Shown in pieces: positions 15,635 through 25,099 of a stretch of DNA of 64,000 bases. How positions within the stretch are numbered: position 1 is the first letter of the stretch; each line of letters starts with the position of its first letter. The DNA comes from Aquabacterium sp. Lineage in GTDB: Bacteria; Pseudomonadota; Gammaproteobacteria; Burkholderiales; Burkholderiaceae_C. The notes under the pieces are model-generated. The model ran no database searches, had not been told where the DNA came from, and saw only the letters and a program-made list of their open reading frames with translations. The stretch covers positions 1 to 64,000 of the forward strand of contig JAHFQM010000011.1 of the NCBI GenBank assembly GCA_023266355.1. The letters run 5' to 3'. The position numbers and the translations under genes are program-made.

Positions 15635-18001
15635 ATGCCGGCCGCCAACCCATCCGCCCTCGGCACGCGCCCCGCCAGCAACATGCAGGCCGACGCCTGG
15701 CCCTCGATCGAAGCCATCCTGCAGCGCCCGCTGAACCCGCCGCGGTGGCTGGGTTGGCGGCTGCGCGCGATGGTCCTCATCGTCGTGGCCGGCCTGGCGG
15801 GCGTGCTGCTGGTGGCGCACTGGCTGGCGGCCCAGCCCAAGTTCCCCTTGGGCCTGCAGGCCACGCCCAACGGCGACGTGCGCCTGGGCGCGGCCGACTA
15901 CCCCACGCTGCAGCGCCTGGAAGGCCTGACCTTGCTGAGCATCGCGCTGGAGTCGACCGACGCCGATGGCCGCCTGCACACCCAGGTTGCGCCCGTCAAC
16001 AGCGCCCTGCTGCAACCTTCAGGGCGCTGGATCATGGACCCTCAGATGCGCCAGGATTTCGACCGGCTGCACCGGCGCATGGGCGAGCTGCTGGGGCACT
16101 GGTCGTCCATCGGCCTGGTGGCGCAACTGCACTTCCAGAACGCGCCGGCCGAGACGGTGCTGATCGCGCCGCGCGGCTGGTCGGGCCTGAGCCCCCTGTT
16201 CTGGCTGACCAGCGGCATGGCCTTGCTGGTGCTGGCACTGGGCAGTTCGGTGCTGCTGGTCGGGCCGCATTGGCGCAATGCGGGCTTCGTGGTGCTGGCG
16301 CTGTGCCAGTGCGTGCAGCTCATGTTGATGGGCGTGGAGCTCAACCTGGAGGCCTTCACGCCGATGTGGCTGGTCTCGCTGGACGTCCAGCTGCGCACGG
16401 CCTGCGACCTGGCCAGCGCGGCCGCCCTGGTGCTCATGGCCGCACAGCAGTTCACGCCCAGCAAGGGCGCGATGCGGGTGACGGCACTGGCGTGGCTGGT
16501 CGCGGCAGGCCTGTGGCTGCAGTGCCAGACACTGTGCTCTCCAGCGCACTGGTGGCTGGTGCAACTGGGCTGCACGGCGCTCGCGGTGCTGGCTGTGCTC
16601 ATGGCCGGGCAGGCGCAACGCCAGACCCCTCACCCCTTGACCCTGGTGATGCGGCGCATGCTCGTCATCAGCATCGTGACCTGGAGCCTGCTGACCCTGG
16701 CACTGTGGCTGGGTGCCAGCCGCGCCGACCTGTCGCTGCAAGTGGCCACCTACGGCGTCATCACCTGGGAGGTCTTCGTGACCTCTCTGGTGCTGATCTC
16801 GCCCTACCTGTCGCGCTCGCGGCACGTCTTGCAGGAGTTCTCGCTGCTGGCCGCCTCGGGCACCATCGCGGCTTCGCTGGACCTGCTCTTCGTGGCGCTG
16901 TTCTCGCTGGGGCAGTTCACCTCGATGACGCTGTCGCTGTTCCTGTCGCTGGGGCTGTACCTGAGCTTTCGCCGCTGGCTGCTGACCCGCCTGCCCCGCC
17001 CGGACGAGGTCACGATGGAGCAGGTCTTCCAGCAGATGTTCCGCATCGCGCGGCAGGTCGAGCGCCAGCCCGACGCCATGCACGACGCCCTGGTGCGCCT
17101 GTTGCGCGACCTGTTCGACCCGCTGGAAATCCACGTGGCTTGTGGCCACATCGCCGAGGCCGCCCTGCGCGGCAATGGCGCCATCCTGCTGGTGCCCGTG
17201 CCCTGCCGCGCCCGAGGCGGGCGGGACGGCCACACCACGCTGGTGCTCAAGCACGCACGCCGGGGCCAGAACCTGTTCACCGCCGAAGACGCCCGCCTGG
17301 CGCACCGCATCATGGAGCAGCTGCACCGCGCCTTGACCTTCGACGAGGCCGTGGAGCAAGGCCGCAGCGAGGAGCGCCTGCGCATCGCCCAGGACCTGCA
17401 CGACGACATCGGCGCGCGCCTGCTGACGCTGATGTACCAGGCACCGTCTCCCGAGATGGAGGACTACATCCGCCACACCATCCAGGACCTCAAGACGCTG
17501 ACGCGCGGCCTGGCGGCGCAATCGCATGTGCTCAGCGAGGCGGCGGGCGAGTGGAAGCGCGACATCGACCACCGCCTGAGCGTGGCGCGCTGCGAGCTGG
17601 TCTGGCGCATGCAGTCCGATGTGGACGTCCACCTCACGATGGTGCAGTGGTCGGCGCTGACCCGCATCCTGCGCGAACTGGTGAGCAACGCCATCAGCCA
17701 CGCCCGGGCTCGCACGGTCGACATCAACCTGACCCTGGCCGATGACTGCCTGACCCTGTCGGTGAGCGACGATGGCCAGGGCACCGACCCCTCGGCCTGG
17801 GCGCATGGCCTGGGCCTGGGCGGGGTGCGCAAGCGCGTCAAGCAGCTCGGCGGCGCGGTGCGCTGGTTGCAGCACGGGCCTCAGGGCATCCGCTGCGAGG
17901 TGATCGTGCCCAACTTCGTGGGCGCCGGCTCAGGCCACGCAGGCACGGGCGCCGGGGCCTCGGGCCTCGGAGCGGACAGCCCCGGTCAGTTCTCCCACTG
18001 A
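15635..18001 (+). CDS. Membrane sensor histidine kinase (HisKA_3/NarL-partner type)
   Basis: A 788-residue kinase partnering the upstream response regulator. It has one N-terminal membrane segment (about 45-70), a periplasmic region of about 120 residues, and then six to seven further hydrophobic segments (about 185-450). This resembles 7TM-DISM receptors in layout, but I cannot assign the sensor domain. A cytoplasmic region of about 120 residues leads to the dimerisation helix RIAQDLHDDIGARLL with phospho-acceptor about H589. The ATPase domain has N box ELVSNAISHARA, G1 VSDDGQGTD and G2 GLGLGGVRKRV. Its 3' end overlaps the convergent ATPase gene by 16 bp. Confidence 0.88.
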   Translation: MPAANPSALGTRPASNMQADAWPSIEAILQRPLNPPRWLGWRLRAMVLIVVAGLAGVLLVAHWLAAQPKFPLGLQATPNGDVRLGAADYPTLQRLEGLTLLSIALESTDADGRLHTQVAPVNSALLQPSGRWIMDPQMRQDFDRLHRRMGELLGHWSSIGLVAQLHFQNAPAETVLIAPRGWSGLSPLFWLTSGMALLVLALGSSVLLVGPHWRNAGFVVLALCQCVQLMLMGVELNLEAFTPMWLVSLDVQLRTACDLASAAALVLMAAQQFTPSKGAMRVTALAWLVAAGLWLQCQTLCSPAHWWLVQLGCTALAVLAVLMAGQAQRQTPHPLTLVMRRMLVISIVTWSLLTLALWLGASRADLSLQVATYGVITWEVFVTSLVLISPYLSRSRHVLQEFSLLAASGTIAASLDLLFVALFSLGQFTSMTLSLFLSLGLYLSFRRWLLTRLPRPDEVTMEQVFQQMFRIARQVERQPDAMHDALVRLLRDLFDPLEIHVACGHIAEAALRGNGAILLVPVPCRARGGRDGHTTLVLKHARRGQNLFTAEDARLAHRIMEQLHRALTFDEAVEQGRSEERLRIAQDLHDDIGARLLTLMYQAPSPEMEDYIRHTIQDLKTLTRGLAAQSHVLSEAAGEWKRDIDHRLSVARCELVWRMQSDVDVHLTMVQWSALTRILRELVSNAISHARARTVDINLTLADDCLTLSVSDDGQGTDPSAWAHGLGLGGVRKRVKQLGGAVRWLQHGPQGIRCEVIVPNFVGAGSGHAGTGAGASGLGADSPGQFSH

Positions 18002-19821
18002 GGCGTGTTGCGCAGGACCTCGTCCAGCGTCGTCAGCCCCTCGGCCACTTTCATCACACCCGACAGCCGCAGCGGCCGCAGGCCCTCTTTGGCGGCGGTG
18101 CGGCGCAACGCGGCCATGTCCACCGTGGGGTGCATGGCGCCACGGATGTGCTCCGACACCGGCAGCAGCTCGTACAGGCCCACGCGGCCCTTGAAGCCGG
18201 TCATGCGGCAGTCCAGGCAGCCCACGGGCTTGTAGGCATTGACCTTGCCGTTCATGCGCCAGGGCTTGATGGCGTCCATCAGGGTGCCTTCGTCCAGCGT
18301 GGTGTCGGGCTGCTTGCAATGCGGGCACAGGGTGCGCACCAGGCGCTGGGCCAGCACGCCGATCACGGTGGCGCTGATGAGGTAGCTGGGCACGCCCAGG
18401 TCGGTGAGTCGCGTGATGGCCGAAGCCGCATCGTTGGTGTGCAGCGTGGAGAACACCAGGTGGCCCGTGAGGGACGACTGGATCGCCATCTCGGCGGTTT
18501 CCAGGTCGCGGATTTCGCCGACCATGATGATGTCCGGGTCCTGGCGCATCAGCGCACGCACGCCTTCGGCGAAGCCCAGGTCGATGGCAGGCTGCACCTG
18601 CGTCTGGTTGAAGGACGCCTCGATCATTTCGATCGGGTCCTCGATGGTGCAGACGTTGACCTCGTCGGTGGCCACGCGCTTGAGCGTCGAGTAAAGCGTC
18701 GTCGTCTTGCCCGAGCCGGTGGGCCCGGTGACCAGGATGATGCCGTGCGGTCGGCCCACCAGCTGTTCCCAGACCTTGGTCTCGGACGGCGCGAAGCCCA
18801 GGGCTTCGAAAGACTTGACGGTGTTGTCCGGGTCGAAGATGCGCATCACCAGCTTCTCGCCGAAGGCGGTGGGCATGGTGGACAGGCGCATTTCGACCTC
18901 GTCGCCGCCCGGGTTGCGCGTCTTGATGCGGCCGTCGAGCGGGCGACGCTTCTCGACCACGTCCATGCGGCCCAGCAGCTTGATGCGCGCGGTCATGGCC
19001 TGCATCACCGCCAGTGGCACCTGGTAGACCGTGTGCAGCACACCGTCGATGCGGAAACGGATGGCGCCCATCTCGCGGCGGGGTTCGAGGTGGATGTCGG
19101 AGGAACGCTGGTCGAAGGCGTACTGCCACAACCAGTCCACGACCTGGATGATGCCCTGGTCGTTGGCGTCGAGCTGGCGGTTGCTTTTGCCCAGCTCGAC
19201 GAGCTGCTCGAAGTTGTGCGCGACGCTGTCGCCCGTCTTCTTGTTGGCGTCCCGCACGGACTTGGCCAGGGTGTAGAACTCGGTGCGGTAGCGCTGCAAA
19301 TCGAGCGGGCTGGCCACGACGAGCTTGATCGTCTTCTTCGTGTGCGCCAGGATCTCCTCCACCCAGCCCACGTCCAGCGGCTCGCTGGTGGCGATGGTGA
19401 TCTCGTGGAGGCTGACCTGCACCGGCAGGGCCTTGCGGCGCTCGGCGTAATTGATGGACATGACCTCGGCCACGCGGGCCACGTCGACCTTGAGCGGGTC
19501 GATGCGCAGGTAGGGCAGGCCGACCCGGCGGGCCAGCCACTCGGTCAGGGGCTCCAGCTCCAGCACGGCACCCGTGTCCGCGCGCTTGAGGCCCAGGCCG
19601 GAGATGCGCACCAGCGGGTGCTGGGCGCTGTCGCCCGCGGCAAAACGCTGGGCGGCCAGCTCGGCATCGGTGGGGCTGAGCAGGCGGTCGGCGCTCAGCC
19701 AGTCCAGCAGCAGGCGCCAGGCCAGCGGGCCCTTGGGCGTGGCGTGCGCATCCGCGGCAGGGGTGGCCGCGCCTGCGGGGGCACGGGATGCCGTGGTGCG
19801 GGAGGCAGAGGTGGGGCTCAT
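17986..19821 (-). CDS. GspE/PulE-type secretion/pilus assembly ATPase
   Basis: A 611-residue hexameric ATPase of the type II secretion/type IV pilus family. The N-terminal GspE-N domain (about 60-200) is followed by the ATPase core with SDIHLEP, Walker A GPTGSGKTTT (about 365) and an Asp box around TIEDPIE. Walker B (DPDIIMVGEIRD) and a His box (GHLVFSTLHTNDA) are also present. A four-cysteine zinc module (CPHC and CLDC) follows. No pilin, secretin or inner-membrane platform gene is nearby, so its machine is unknown; a PilB-like or GspE-like role is possible. Its ATG overlaps the upstream spermidine-synthase-like gene by 4 bp. Confidence 0.88.
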   Translation of the reverse strand: MSPTSASRTTASRAPAGAATPAADAHATPKGPLAWRLLLDWLSADRLLSPTDAELAAQRFAAGDSAQHPLVRISGLGLKRADTGAVLELEPLTEWLARRVGLPYLRIDPLKVDVARVAEVMSINYAERRKALPVQVSLHEITIATSEPLDVGWVEEILAHTKKTIKLVVASPLDLQRYRTEFYTLAKSVRDANKKTGDSVAHNFEQLVELGKSNRQLDANDQGIIQVVDWLWQYAFDQRSSDIHLEPRREMGAIRFRIDGVLHTVYQVPLAVMQAMTARIKLLGRMDVVEKRRPLDGRIKTRNPGGDEVEMRLSTMPTAFGEKLVMRIFDPDNTVKSFEALGFAPSETKVWEQLVGRPHGIILVTGPTGSGKTTTLYSTLKRVATDEVNVCTIEDPIEMIEASFNQTQVQPAIDLGFAEGVRALMRQDPDIIMVGEIRDLETAEMAIQSSLTGHLVFSTLHTNDAASAITRLTDLGVPSYLISATVIGVLAQRLVRTLCPHCKQPDTTLDEGTLMDAIKPWRMNGKVNAYKPVGCLDCRMTGFKGRVGLYELLPVSEHIRGAMHPTVDMAALRRTAAKEGLRPLRLSGVMKVAEGLTTLDEVLRNTPQWEN

Positions 19822-20702
19822 GGCGAGGCGGCCTTCTTTCTTGCGGATTTGGCAGCGGCTTTGGGTTCGGCTTGAGGTTCGGCTTTGGCGACAGGTTTGA
19901 CCGACTTCTCAGGCGCCCAGGCCGACAGCAGCTTGACCCATTTTCGCGCCGGCAACGGCCAGCGGGTCGCCAGAGTTTCGGCCCTCTGGACCAGCACTTC
20001 GCGCTCCGGCAAGGTAAAGCCCTTCCAGGCGAGCACGATGGTGTTGCCATCCGACGTCGGTTTGAACACCGCCACGTGCGCATCGCCGAAGGCCGCGGCG
20101 ATGCGCTGGGCGCTGCGCTCGAAGCTGGCTTCGCGCCCGAACAGGTTCACCGTCATCACGCCGCCGTCGTCCAGCACCTGCCAGCAAGCGCGGTAGAAGG
20201 CCTCGTCGTCCAGCGCGGGGCTGGCGGCTTCGTGGTCGTAAAGGTCCACGCACAGGGCGTCGGCGCTGCCGATGTGGGCGGCGTCGCGCACGTAGCGGTC
20301 GGCATCGCCTTCGATGACGCGCAGGCGCTCGTCGTCGTCCGGCAGGTGGAACCAGGCATGGCAGATGCGGATGACCTGCGGATTGAGCTCGACCACCGTG
20401 GTCGGCAGGCGCAGCTCGCTGTGGCAGAACTTGGTCAGGGCCGCCGCGCCCAGGCCGAGGTGCAGGGTGCGGGTGCCGGCGAACTGCTCGGGGTCGCGCA
20501 GCAGCAGCCAGGCCATCATGCGCTGGATGTATTCGAGCTCCAGCTTGTGCGGCTGGCGGATGCGCATGGCGCCCTGGATCCAGGGCGTGTCCAGGTGCAG
20601 GTAACGCACACCGGCCATTTCGGAAACGGTGGCGTCGGGCAAGGGCTCGGCCTTGGGGGCACGGGAACGGGCGGGTGTACGGGCTGATTTGGCGGCGGTC
20701 AT
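19818..20702 (-). CDS. Spermidine synthase-like methyltransferase-fold protein
   Basis: A 294-residue Rossmann-fold protein of the polyamine-synthase (SpeE-like) superfamily. It has LHLGLGAAALTKF as the nucleotide-cofactor loop, VVELNPQVI as the acidic ribose-binding strand, and ALCVDLYDHEAASPALDD near the active site. It ends in a Lys/Ala/Pro-rich low-complexity tail of about 30 residues. The N-terminal beta-sheet of true spermidine synthases is reduced, so polyamine synthesis is not assured. These genes are commonly annotated spermidine synthase or fused-MFS relatives. It is divergent from the glycosylase gene with only 36 bp between starts and is coupled to the ATPase gene downstream. Confidence 0.75.
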   Translation of the reverse strand: MTAAKSARTPARSRAPKAEPLPDATVSEMAGVRYLHLDTPWIQGAMRIRQPHKLELEYIQRMMAWLLLRDPEQFAGTRTLHLGLGAAALTKFCHSELRLPTTVVELNPQVIRICHAWFHLPDDDERLRVIEGDADRYVRDAAHIGSADALCVDLYDHEAASPALDDEAFYRACWQVLDDGGVMTVNLFGREASFERSAQRIAAAFGDAHVAVFKPTSDGNTIVLAWKGFTLPEREVLVQRAETLATRWPLPARKWVKLLSAWAPEKSVKPVAKAEPQAEPKAAAKSARKKAASP

Positions 20703-20738
20703 CGCGGGCGAGTTTGGCACATGTGGCACAGTGCCTCC

Positions 20739-21299
20739 ATGAGCCTGGAGACGCATCAACGCTGCAGCACGGCACGCCTGTCGGGGCTGGCGCCCGTGGT
20801 CGCGCCTGGTGCGCGGCTTCTGGTGCTGGGCAGCTTCCCCAGCGCCGCTTCCCTGAAGGCACAGCAGTACTACGCCCACCCTCGCAACCACTTCTGGCCG
20901 ATCTTGTCGGCGCTGTGGGGCTTGTCGGGTGACGCAGCCTTGCAGCACCGGCCATACGCCGAGCGCCTGCCGGTGGCCCACGCCCATGGCCTGGCCATCT
21001 GGGACGTTTATGCCGGCTGCGAGCGCGAAGGCAGCCTGGACAGCGCCATCCGCGCGGCGGAGCTCAACGACCTGCACGGCCTCGTGCGCCAGGTGCCCAC
21101 GCTGCGTGCCATCGCGCACAACGGCGGGGAGTCCGCACGGCACAGGCGCATCACCCAGGCCCTCGGCCTGCCCGTGGCCCAGTTGCCATCGACCAGCCCG
21201 GCGAATGCCTCCTGGTCCTTCGAACGCAAGCTGGCGGCGTGGCGGGCGGTGTTCGAGCAGGCGGGTGTGATGCAGCCCATCGAGGGGCATGCCGCATGA
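20739..21299 (+). CDS. DNA-deoxyinosine/uracil glycosylase (HDG-like, UDG superfamily)
   Basis: A 186-residue base-excision-repair enzyme. Motif 1 LLVLGSFPSAASLKAQQYY and YAHPRNHFWPIL are typical of the hypoxanthine-DNA-glycosylase branch of the UDG superfamily (often annotated Mug or DNA-deoxyinosine glycosylase). The C-terminal motif is LPSTSPANASWSF. The ATG at 20739 is preferred over an in-frame ATG six codons upstream because the conserved domain starts soon after. It is first in a coupled trio with PAP2 and dgkA genes, with overlapping ATGA junctions. Confidence 0.85.
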   Translation: MSLETHQRCSTARLSGLAPVVAPGARLLVLGSFPSAASLKAQQYYAHPRNHFWPILSALWGLSGDAALQHRPYAERLPVAHAHGLAIWDVYAGCEREGSLDSAIRAAELNDLHGLVRQVPTLRAIAHNGGESARHRRITQALGLPVAQLPSTSPANASWSFERKLAAWRAVFEQAGVMQPIEGHAA

Positions 21300-22084
21300 A
21301 GCCCCGCACGCTGGCCGCCCAGTTGGCCACCCAGTTGGCAACCCTCTGGCGCTCACAGGAGATCCGCTTGCTGGCGCCCATCGTGGCGCTCGGCATCGCG
21401 GTGTGGAGCTTCATGAAGATCGCCAGCGAGGTGCTGGAAGGCGAGGCGCATGCGCTGGACCTGCGCATCCTGAGCTGGTGCCGCGTGAACGCCCTGCCCG
21501 ACCAACCCTGGGGCCCGCTGTGGTTCCAGGAGGGCATGCGCGACCTGACCGCGCTCGGCAGCCCGGCCGTGCTGGCCTTCACCGTGGTGGCCGTGTGGGG
21601 CGGGCTGATGCTGGCGCGTCAGCGCGGCATGGCCTGGCTGGCGCTGGGCTCGGCCGTGGGCGGGCAGGCCCTGGCGCTGACGCTCAAGGCGGTGTTCTCG
21701 CGCGACCGGCCTGACGCGGCCTTCCACGCCACCGTGGCCGCCGGCCACAGTTTCCCGAGCAGCCACGCGATGATGTCGGCCGTGGTCTTCCTGACCCTGG
21801 CCGCGCTGGTCGCCCGCCTGACACCCCGCACCGCCTTGCGCGCCTACGCGCTGGGCATGGCCGCCCTGCTCAGCGGCGCGGTGGGCGTGTCGCGGGTCTA
21901 CCTGGGCGTGCACTGGGCCTCGGACGTGGCCGCTGGCTGGGCCGGTGGCGCGGCCTGGGCGCTGGCGTGCTGGTTGCTGGCGCGTCAGTTGGGTCTGGGT
22001 CTGGGGCAAGGTCAGGGGCCAGGCCGAGGCACAAGTTCAGATTCAGGCCCGACCGGCCACACACAGGCAAACACACGTCCATGA
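21296..22084 (+). CDS. PAP2-family membrane phosphatase
   Basis: A 262-residue inner-membrane phosphatase of the type-2 phosphatidic acid phosphatase superfamily, acting on lipid or undecaprenyl phosphates. The three active-site motifs are KAVFSRDRP, FPSSHAMMS (PSGH variant) and SRVYLGVHWASD, embedded in about six membrane segments. The last 30 residues are Gly/Gln/Thr-rich. It overlaps the glycosylase stop (21296-21299) and dgkA start (22081-22084) by 4 bp each. Pairing with diacylglycerol kinase suggests a lipid-phosphate recycling role. Confidence 0.88.
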   Translation: MKPRTLAAQLATQLATLWRSQEIRLLAPIVALGIAVWSFMKIASEVLEGEAHALDLRILSWCRVNALPDQPWGPLWFQEGMRDLTALGSPAVLAFTVVAVWGGLMLARQRGMAWLALGSAVGGQALALTLKAVFSRDRPDAAFHATVAAGHSFPSSHAMMSAVVFLTLAALVARLTPRTALRAYALGMAALLSGAVGVSRVYLGVHWASDVAAGWAGGAAWALACWLLARQLGLGLGQGQGPGRGTSSDSGPTGHTQANTRP

Positions 22085-22491
22085 CATCCCCCCACGAGCC
22101 AGATTCCTTCAAGGGCCAAGGCTTCGCCGCGCGCCTGGGCCACGCCCTGGACGGCCTGCGCGCTGCCTGGCAGCAGGAAGCCAGCGTGCGCACCCATGCC
22201 CTGGCCACGGTGGCCGTGGTCGCGCTGCTGGCGCTTAGCCACGCCCCGGCCCTGTGGTGGGCGGTGATGGCCTTGACGGTGGGCGCGGTGGTCAGTGCCG
22301 AGCTGCTGAACACGGCCATCGAGGCCCTGGCCGACCACCTGCATCCCGAGCGCCACCCCGCCATCGGCCTGTGCAAGGACGTGGCCGCCGGCGCGGTGCT
22401 GGTCAGCACCTTGGCGGCCCTGGCCGTGGGCGCGGCCTTCCTGGTCGGGCATGTGCTGCCCTGGCTGGGGTGGCTAGACTGGGGTGGCTAG
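22081..22491 (+). CDS. dgkA: Diacylglycerol kinase
   Basis: A 136-residue integral-membrane kinase that returns diacylglycerol to phosphatidate. It has three hydrophobic helices and the family signature SAELLNTAIEALADHL, which contains the catalytic Glu and Asn. An amphipathic N-terminal helix (FAARLGHALDGLRAAW) lies at the membrane surface. Its 3' end overlaps the convergent tatD stop by 4 bp. Confidence 0.93.
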   Translation: MTSPHEPDSFKGQGFAARLGHALDGLRAAWQQEASVRTHALATVAVVALLALSHAPALWWAVMALTVGAVVSAELLNTAIEALADHLHPERHPAIGLCKDVAAGAVLVSTLAALAVGAAFLVGHVLPWLGWLDWGG

Positions 22492-23348
22492 GCTGGGGTG
22501 GCCAAGGCCGCCAGCTTGTGCAGGGCCACCAGGGCATTGCGCGTGGTGAGATCGCGCAGCGCGTCCAGTGACAGGCCGCGCAGCTCGGCCAGCGTCTGGG
22601 CGATGCGCGGCAGCTCGCCCGGCTCGTTGCGGCTGCGCTCGCCGCGGGCGCGCGCTTCGGCCGTCAGGTAGAGCCAGTGCGGCGGGATGTCGGGGGCATC
22701 GGTTTCCAGCACCAGGGCCTCGGGCGGCAGCTCGGCGGCGAGACGGCGGATCTGCAAGGCGCGCTCGAAGGTCATGGCGCCACCAAAGCCCAGCTTGAAG
22801 CCCAGCTCAACGAAAGCCTGGGCCTGCTGCGGGCTGCCGTTGAAGGCATGCGCGATGCCACCGGCCACAGGGCGCCCCGCATCGCGCAGGCGGCGCAGGT
22901 GCTTGAGCAGGCCATCGGCGCTGCGCCGCACGTGCAGGATGGCGGGCAGGCCGTGGGCCACGGCCAGGTCGAGCTGCGCGGCGTACATGCGTTCCTGCAG
23001 CGCGCGGCTGGCCTCGTCCTGCAACTCGGGCACGAAGTGGTCCAGGCCGATTTCGCCCACCGCCACCAGGCGCGGGTCCTCGCGCCAACGGTGCAGGGCC
23101 TCGTCCAGCAAGGCCAGGGCGTTGTCGGGCACTTGGTGGACGTACAGCGGGTGGACGCCCAGGGCGTAGGCACCGCCGAAACGGTGGGCCACGTCGCGGG
23201 CCGGCACGAAGGTCTGGGGCGTGACCGCGGGGATGACGATCAGGCCCACGCCGGCCTCGCGGGCGCGCTGCGCCACGGCCTCGCGGTCGGCGTCGAACTC
23301 CGGCGCGTCGAGGTGGCAGTGGGTGTCGGTCCAGGTCGGGATGGCCAT
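22488..23348 (-). CDS. tatD: TatD-family metal-dependent DNase/hydrolase
   Basis: A 286-residue TIM-barrel amidohydrolase-like nuclease. The metal ligands appear as DTHCHLD at residues 8-14, GEIGLDHF, PAILHVRR, GIAHAFNG and ETDAPD. It is the distal gene of the lolC..lolD transcription unit, 36 bp after lolD, as in many proteobacteria. Substrate in vivo is unsettled; 3'-5' DNA/RNA exonuclease activity is known for E. coli TatD. Confidence 0.94.
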   Translation of the reverse strand: MAIPTWTDTHCHLDAPEFDADREAVAQRAREAGVGLIVIPAVTPQTFVPARDVAHRFGGAYALGVHPLYVHQVPDNALALLDEALHRWREDPRLVAVGEIGLDHFVPELQDEASRALQERMYAAQLDLAVAHGLPAILHVRRSADGLLKHLRRLRDAGRPVAGGIAHAFNGSPQQAQAFVELGFKLGFGGAMTFERALQIRRLAAELPPEALVLETDAPDIPPHWLYLTAEARARGERSRNEPGELPRIAQTLAELRGLSLDALRDLTTRNALVALHKLAALATPA

Positions 23349-23384
23349 GGTGTGCAGCCGCTCAAGGCTCAGGCCGCGCCTGGC

Positions 23385-24086
<702 letters not shown>

Positions 24087-24093
24087 GCCCACC

Positions 24094-24303
24094 TCAGATG
24101 TTCAACAGCCAGGCGATGACGTTCTTGGCCACGAAGCCCAGCAAGCCAAAACCCAGCACCAGGAAGAGCACGAAGGTGCCGAACTTGCCGGCCTTCGACT
24201 CGCGCGCCAGCTGGAAAATGATGAACACCATGTACAGGATGAAGCCGCCCACGCCAATGGTCAGCCCGAACTGCGCAATCTGTTCTTCTGTGAAACCGCC
24301 CAT
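24094..24303 (-). CDS. DUF2788 small membrane protein
   Basis: A 69-residue protein with two hydrophobic helices (LTIGVGGFILYMVFIIFQLA and GTFVLFLVLGFGLLGFVA) joined by the polar loop RESKAGKF. The start MGGFTEEQIAQFGLTIG matches the DUF2788 family found in beta- and gammaproteobacteria. Function is unknown. The ATG at 24303 lies 1 bp after the DUF2189 gene stop and the gene ends 8 bp before lolD, so it belongs to the lol transcription unit. Confidence 0.85.
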   Translation of the reverse strand: MGGFTEEQIAQFGLTIGVGGFILYMVFIIFQLARESKAGKFGTFVLFLVLGFGLLGFVAKNVIAWLLNI

Positions 24304-24304
24304 G

Positions 24305-25099
24305 TCAATCCGCTTCACCCGGATCCCGCACCACCAGATCGCGGTAGGCATGCCAGGTGGCATGGCCCAGGATCGGCATCACGAGGATCAAACCAAACAT
24401 CAGGGTGCCCAGTCCGAGCAGGCTCAGCGACATCACGATCGCGGCCCACAGGCTCAGGCAAATGGGGTTGGCCAGCACGGCTTTCCAGCTCGTGAGCACG
24501 GCCTTCTGGACCGACACGCGGCGGTCCAGCAGCAAGGGGATGGCGACGACGCTGGAGGCGAACACCGGCGCGGCCATCAGCCCGCCCACGATCAGCCAGA
24601 TCTCGAACAGGCCGCCATCGGGCGCCAGCACCACGCGCATCAGGAAGTCGTGCGGCGTGGTCACCGGCGGCTTGACGCCCAGGGTGATGAGCGCGGCGGA
24701 AGACACCACCCAGCCCGTGCCCAATGCGGTGAGCAGCACGCCGAACCTGACCAGGCGGCCATCGAGCGAGGCCCACACCTGCCAAACGGTGCCGAAGCTG
24801 GCGTCCTCACCGCGCAGCAGCGCCCGGCTGACGGCGTACAAGCCGGTGGACAGGATGGGCGCGACCATCAGGAAAGCCGACAGCGCACCGGCCAGCACCC
24901 AGAAGCGGTCCCAGGCCAGGAACATGATCAGGCCACCGAAGGCGCCCATCGCGGTGCCGTGCAACAGGCCGACCAGGGGCGCGTCCATGAAGTCGCTCCA
25001 GCCGCGCGCCAGCCACAGGAAGGTGCGCAGGGAGTGCACCTTGCGCACGCGCAGCGGGCGCTCGGTCGGCAGGCGGACGTGGCGGTGGGCATCACTCAT
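24305..25099 (-). CDS. DUF2189 integral membrane protein
   Basis: A 264-residue protein with about six membrane segments, beginning around GLLHGTAMGAFGGLIMFLAW. MVAPILSTGLYAVSRALLRG and the C-terminal ILGHATWHAYRDLV are typical of the DUF2189 family. Its function is not known. The ATG at 25099 overlaps the lolC 3' end by 8 bp, giving coupled translation. Insertion of this and the next gene between lolC and lolD is unusual for a lol operon. Confidence 0.85.
   Translation of the reverse strand: MSDAHRHVRLPTERPLRVRKVHSLRTFLWLARGWSDFMDAPLVGLLHGTAMGAFGGLIMFLAWDRFWVLAGALSAFLMVAPILSTGLYAVSRALLRGEDASFGTVWQVWASLDGRLVRFGVLLTALGTGWVVSSAALITLGVKPPVTTPHDFLMRVVLAPDGGLFEIWLIVGGLMAAPVFASSVVAIPLLLDRRVSVQKAVLTSWKAVLANPICLSLWAAIVMSLSLLGLGTLMFGLILVMPILGHATWHAYRDLVVRDPGEAD

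Noticed and set aside
20709..20738. Paired TGGCAC elements as a sigma-54 promoter of the glycosylase gene
   Set aside because: No GC dinucleotide at the required 10-bp spacing follows either TGGCAC.
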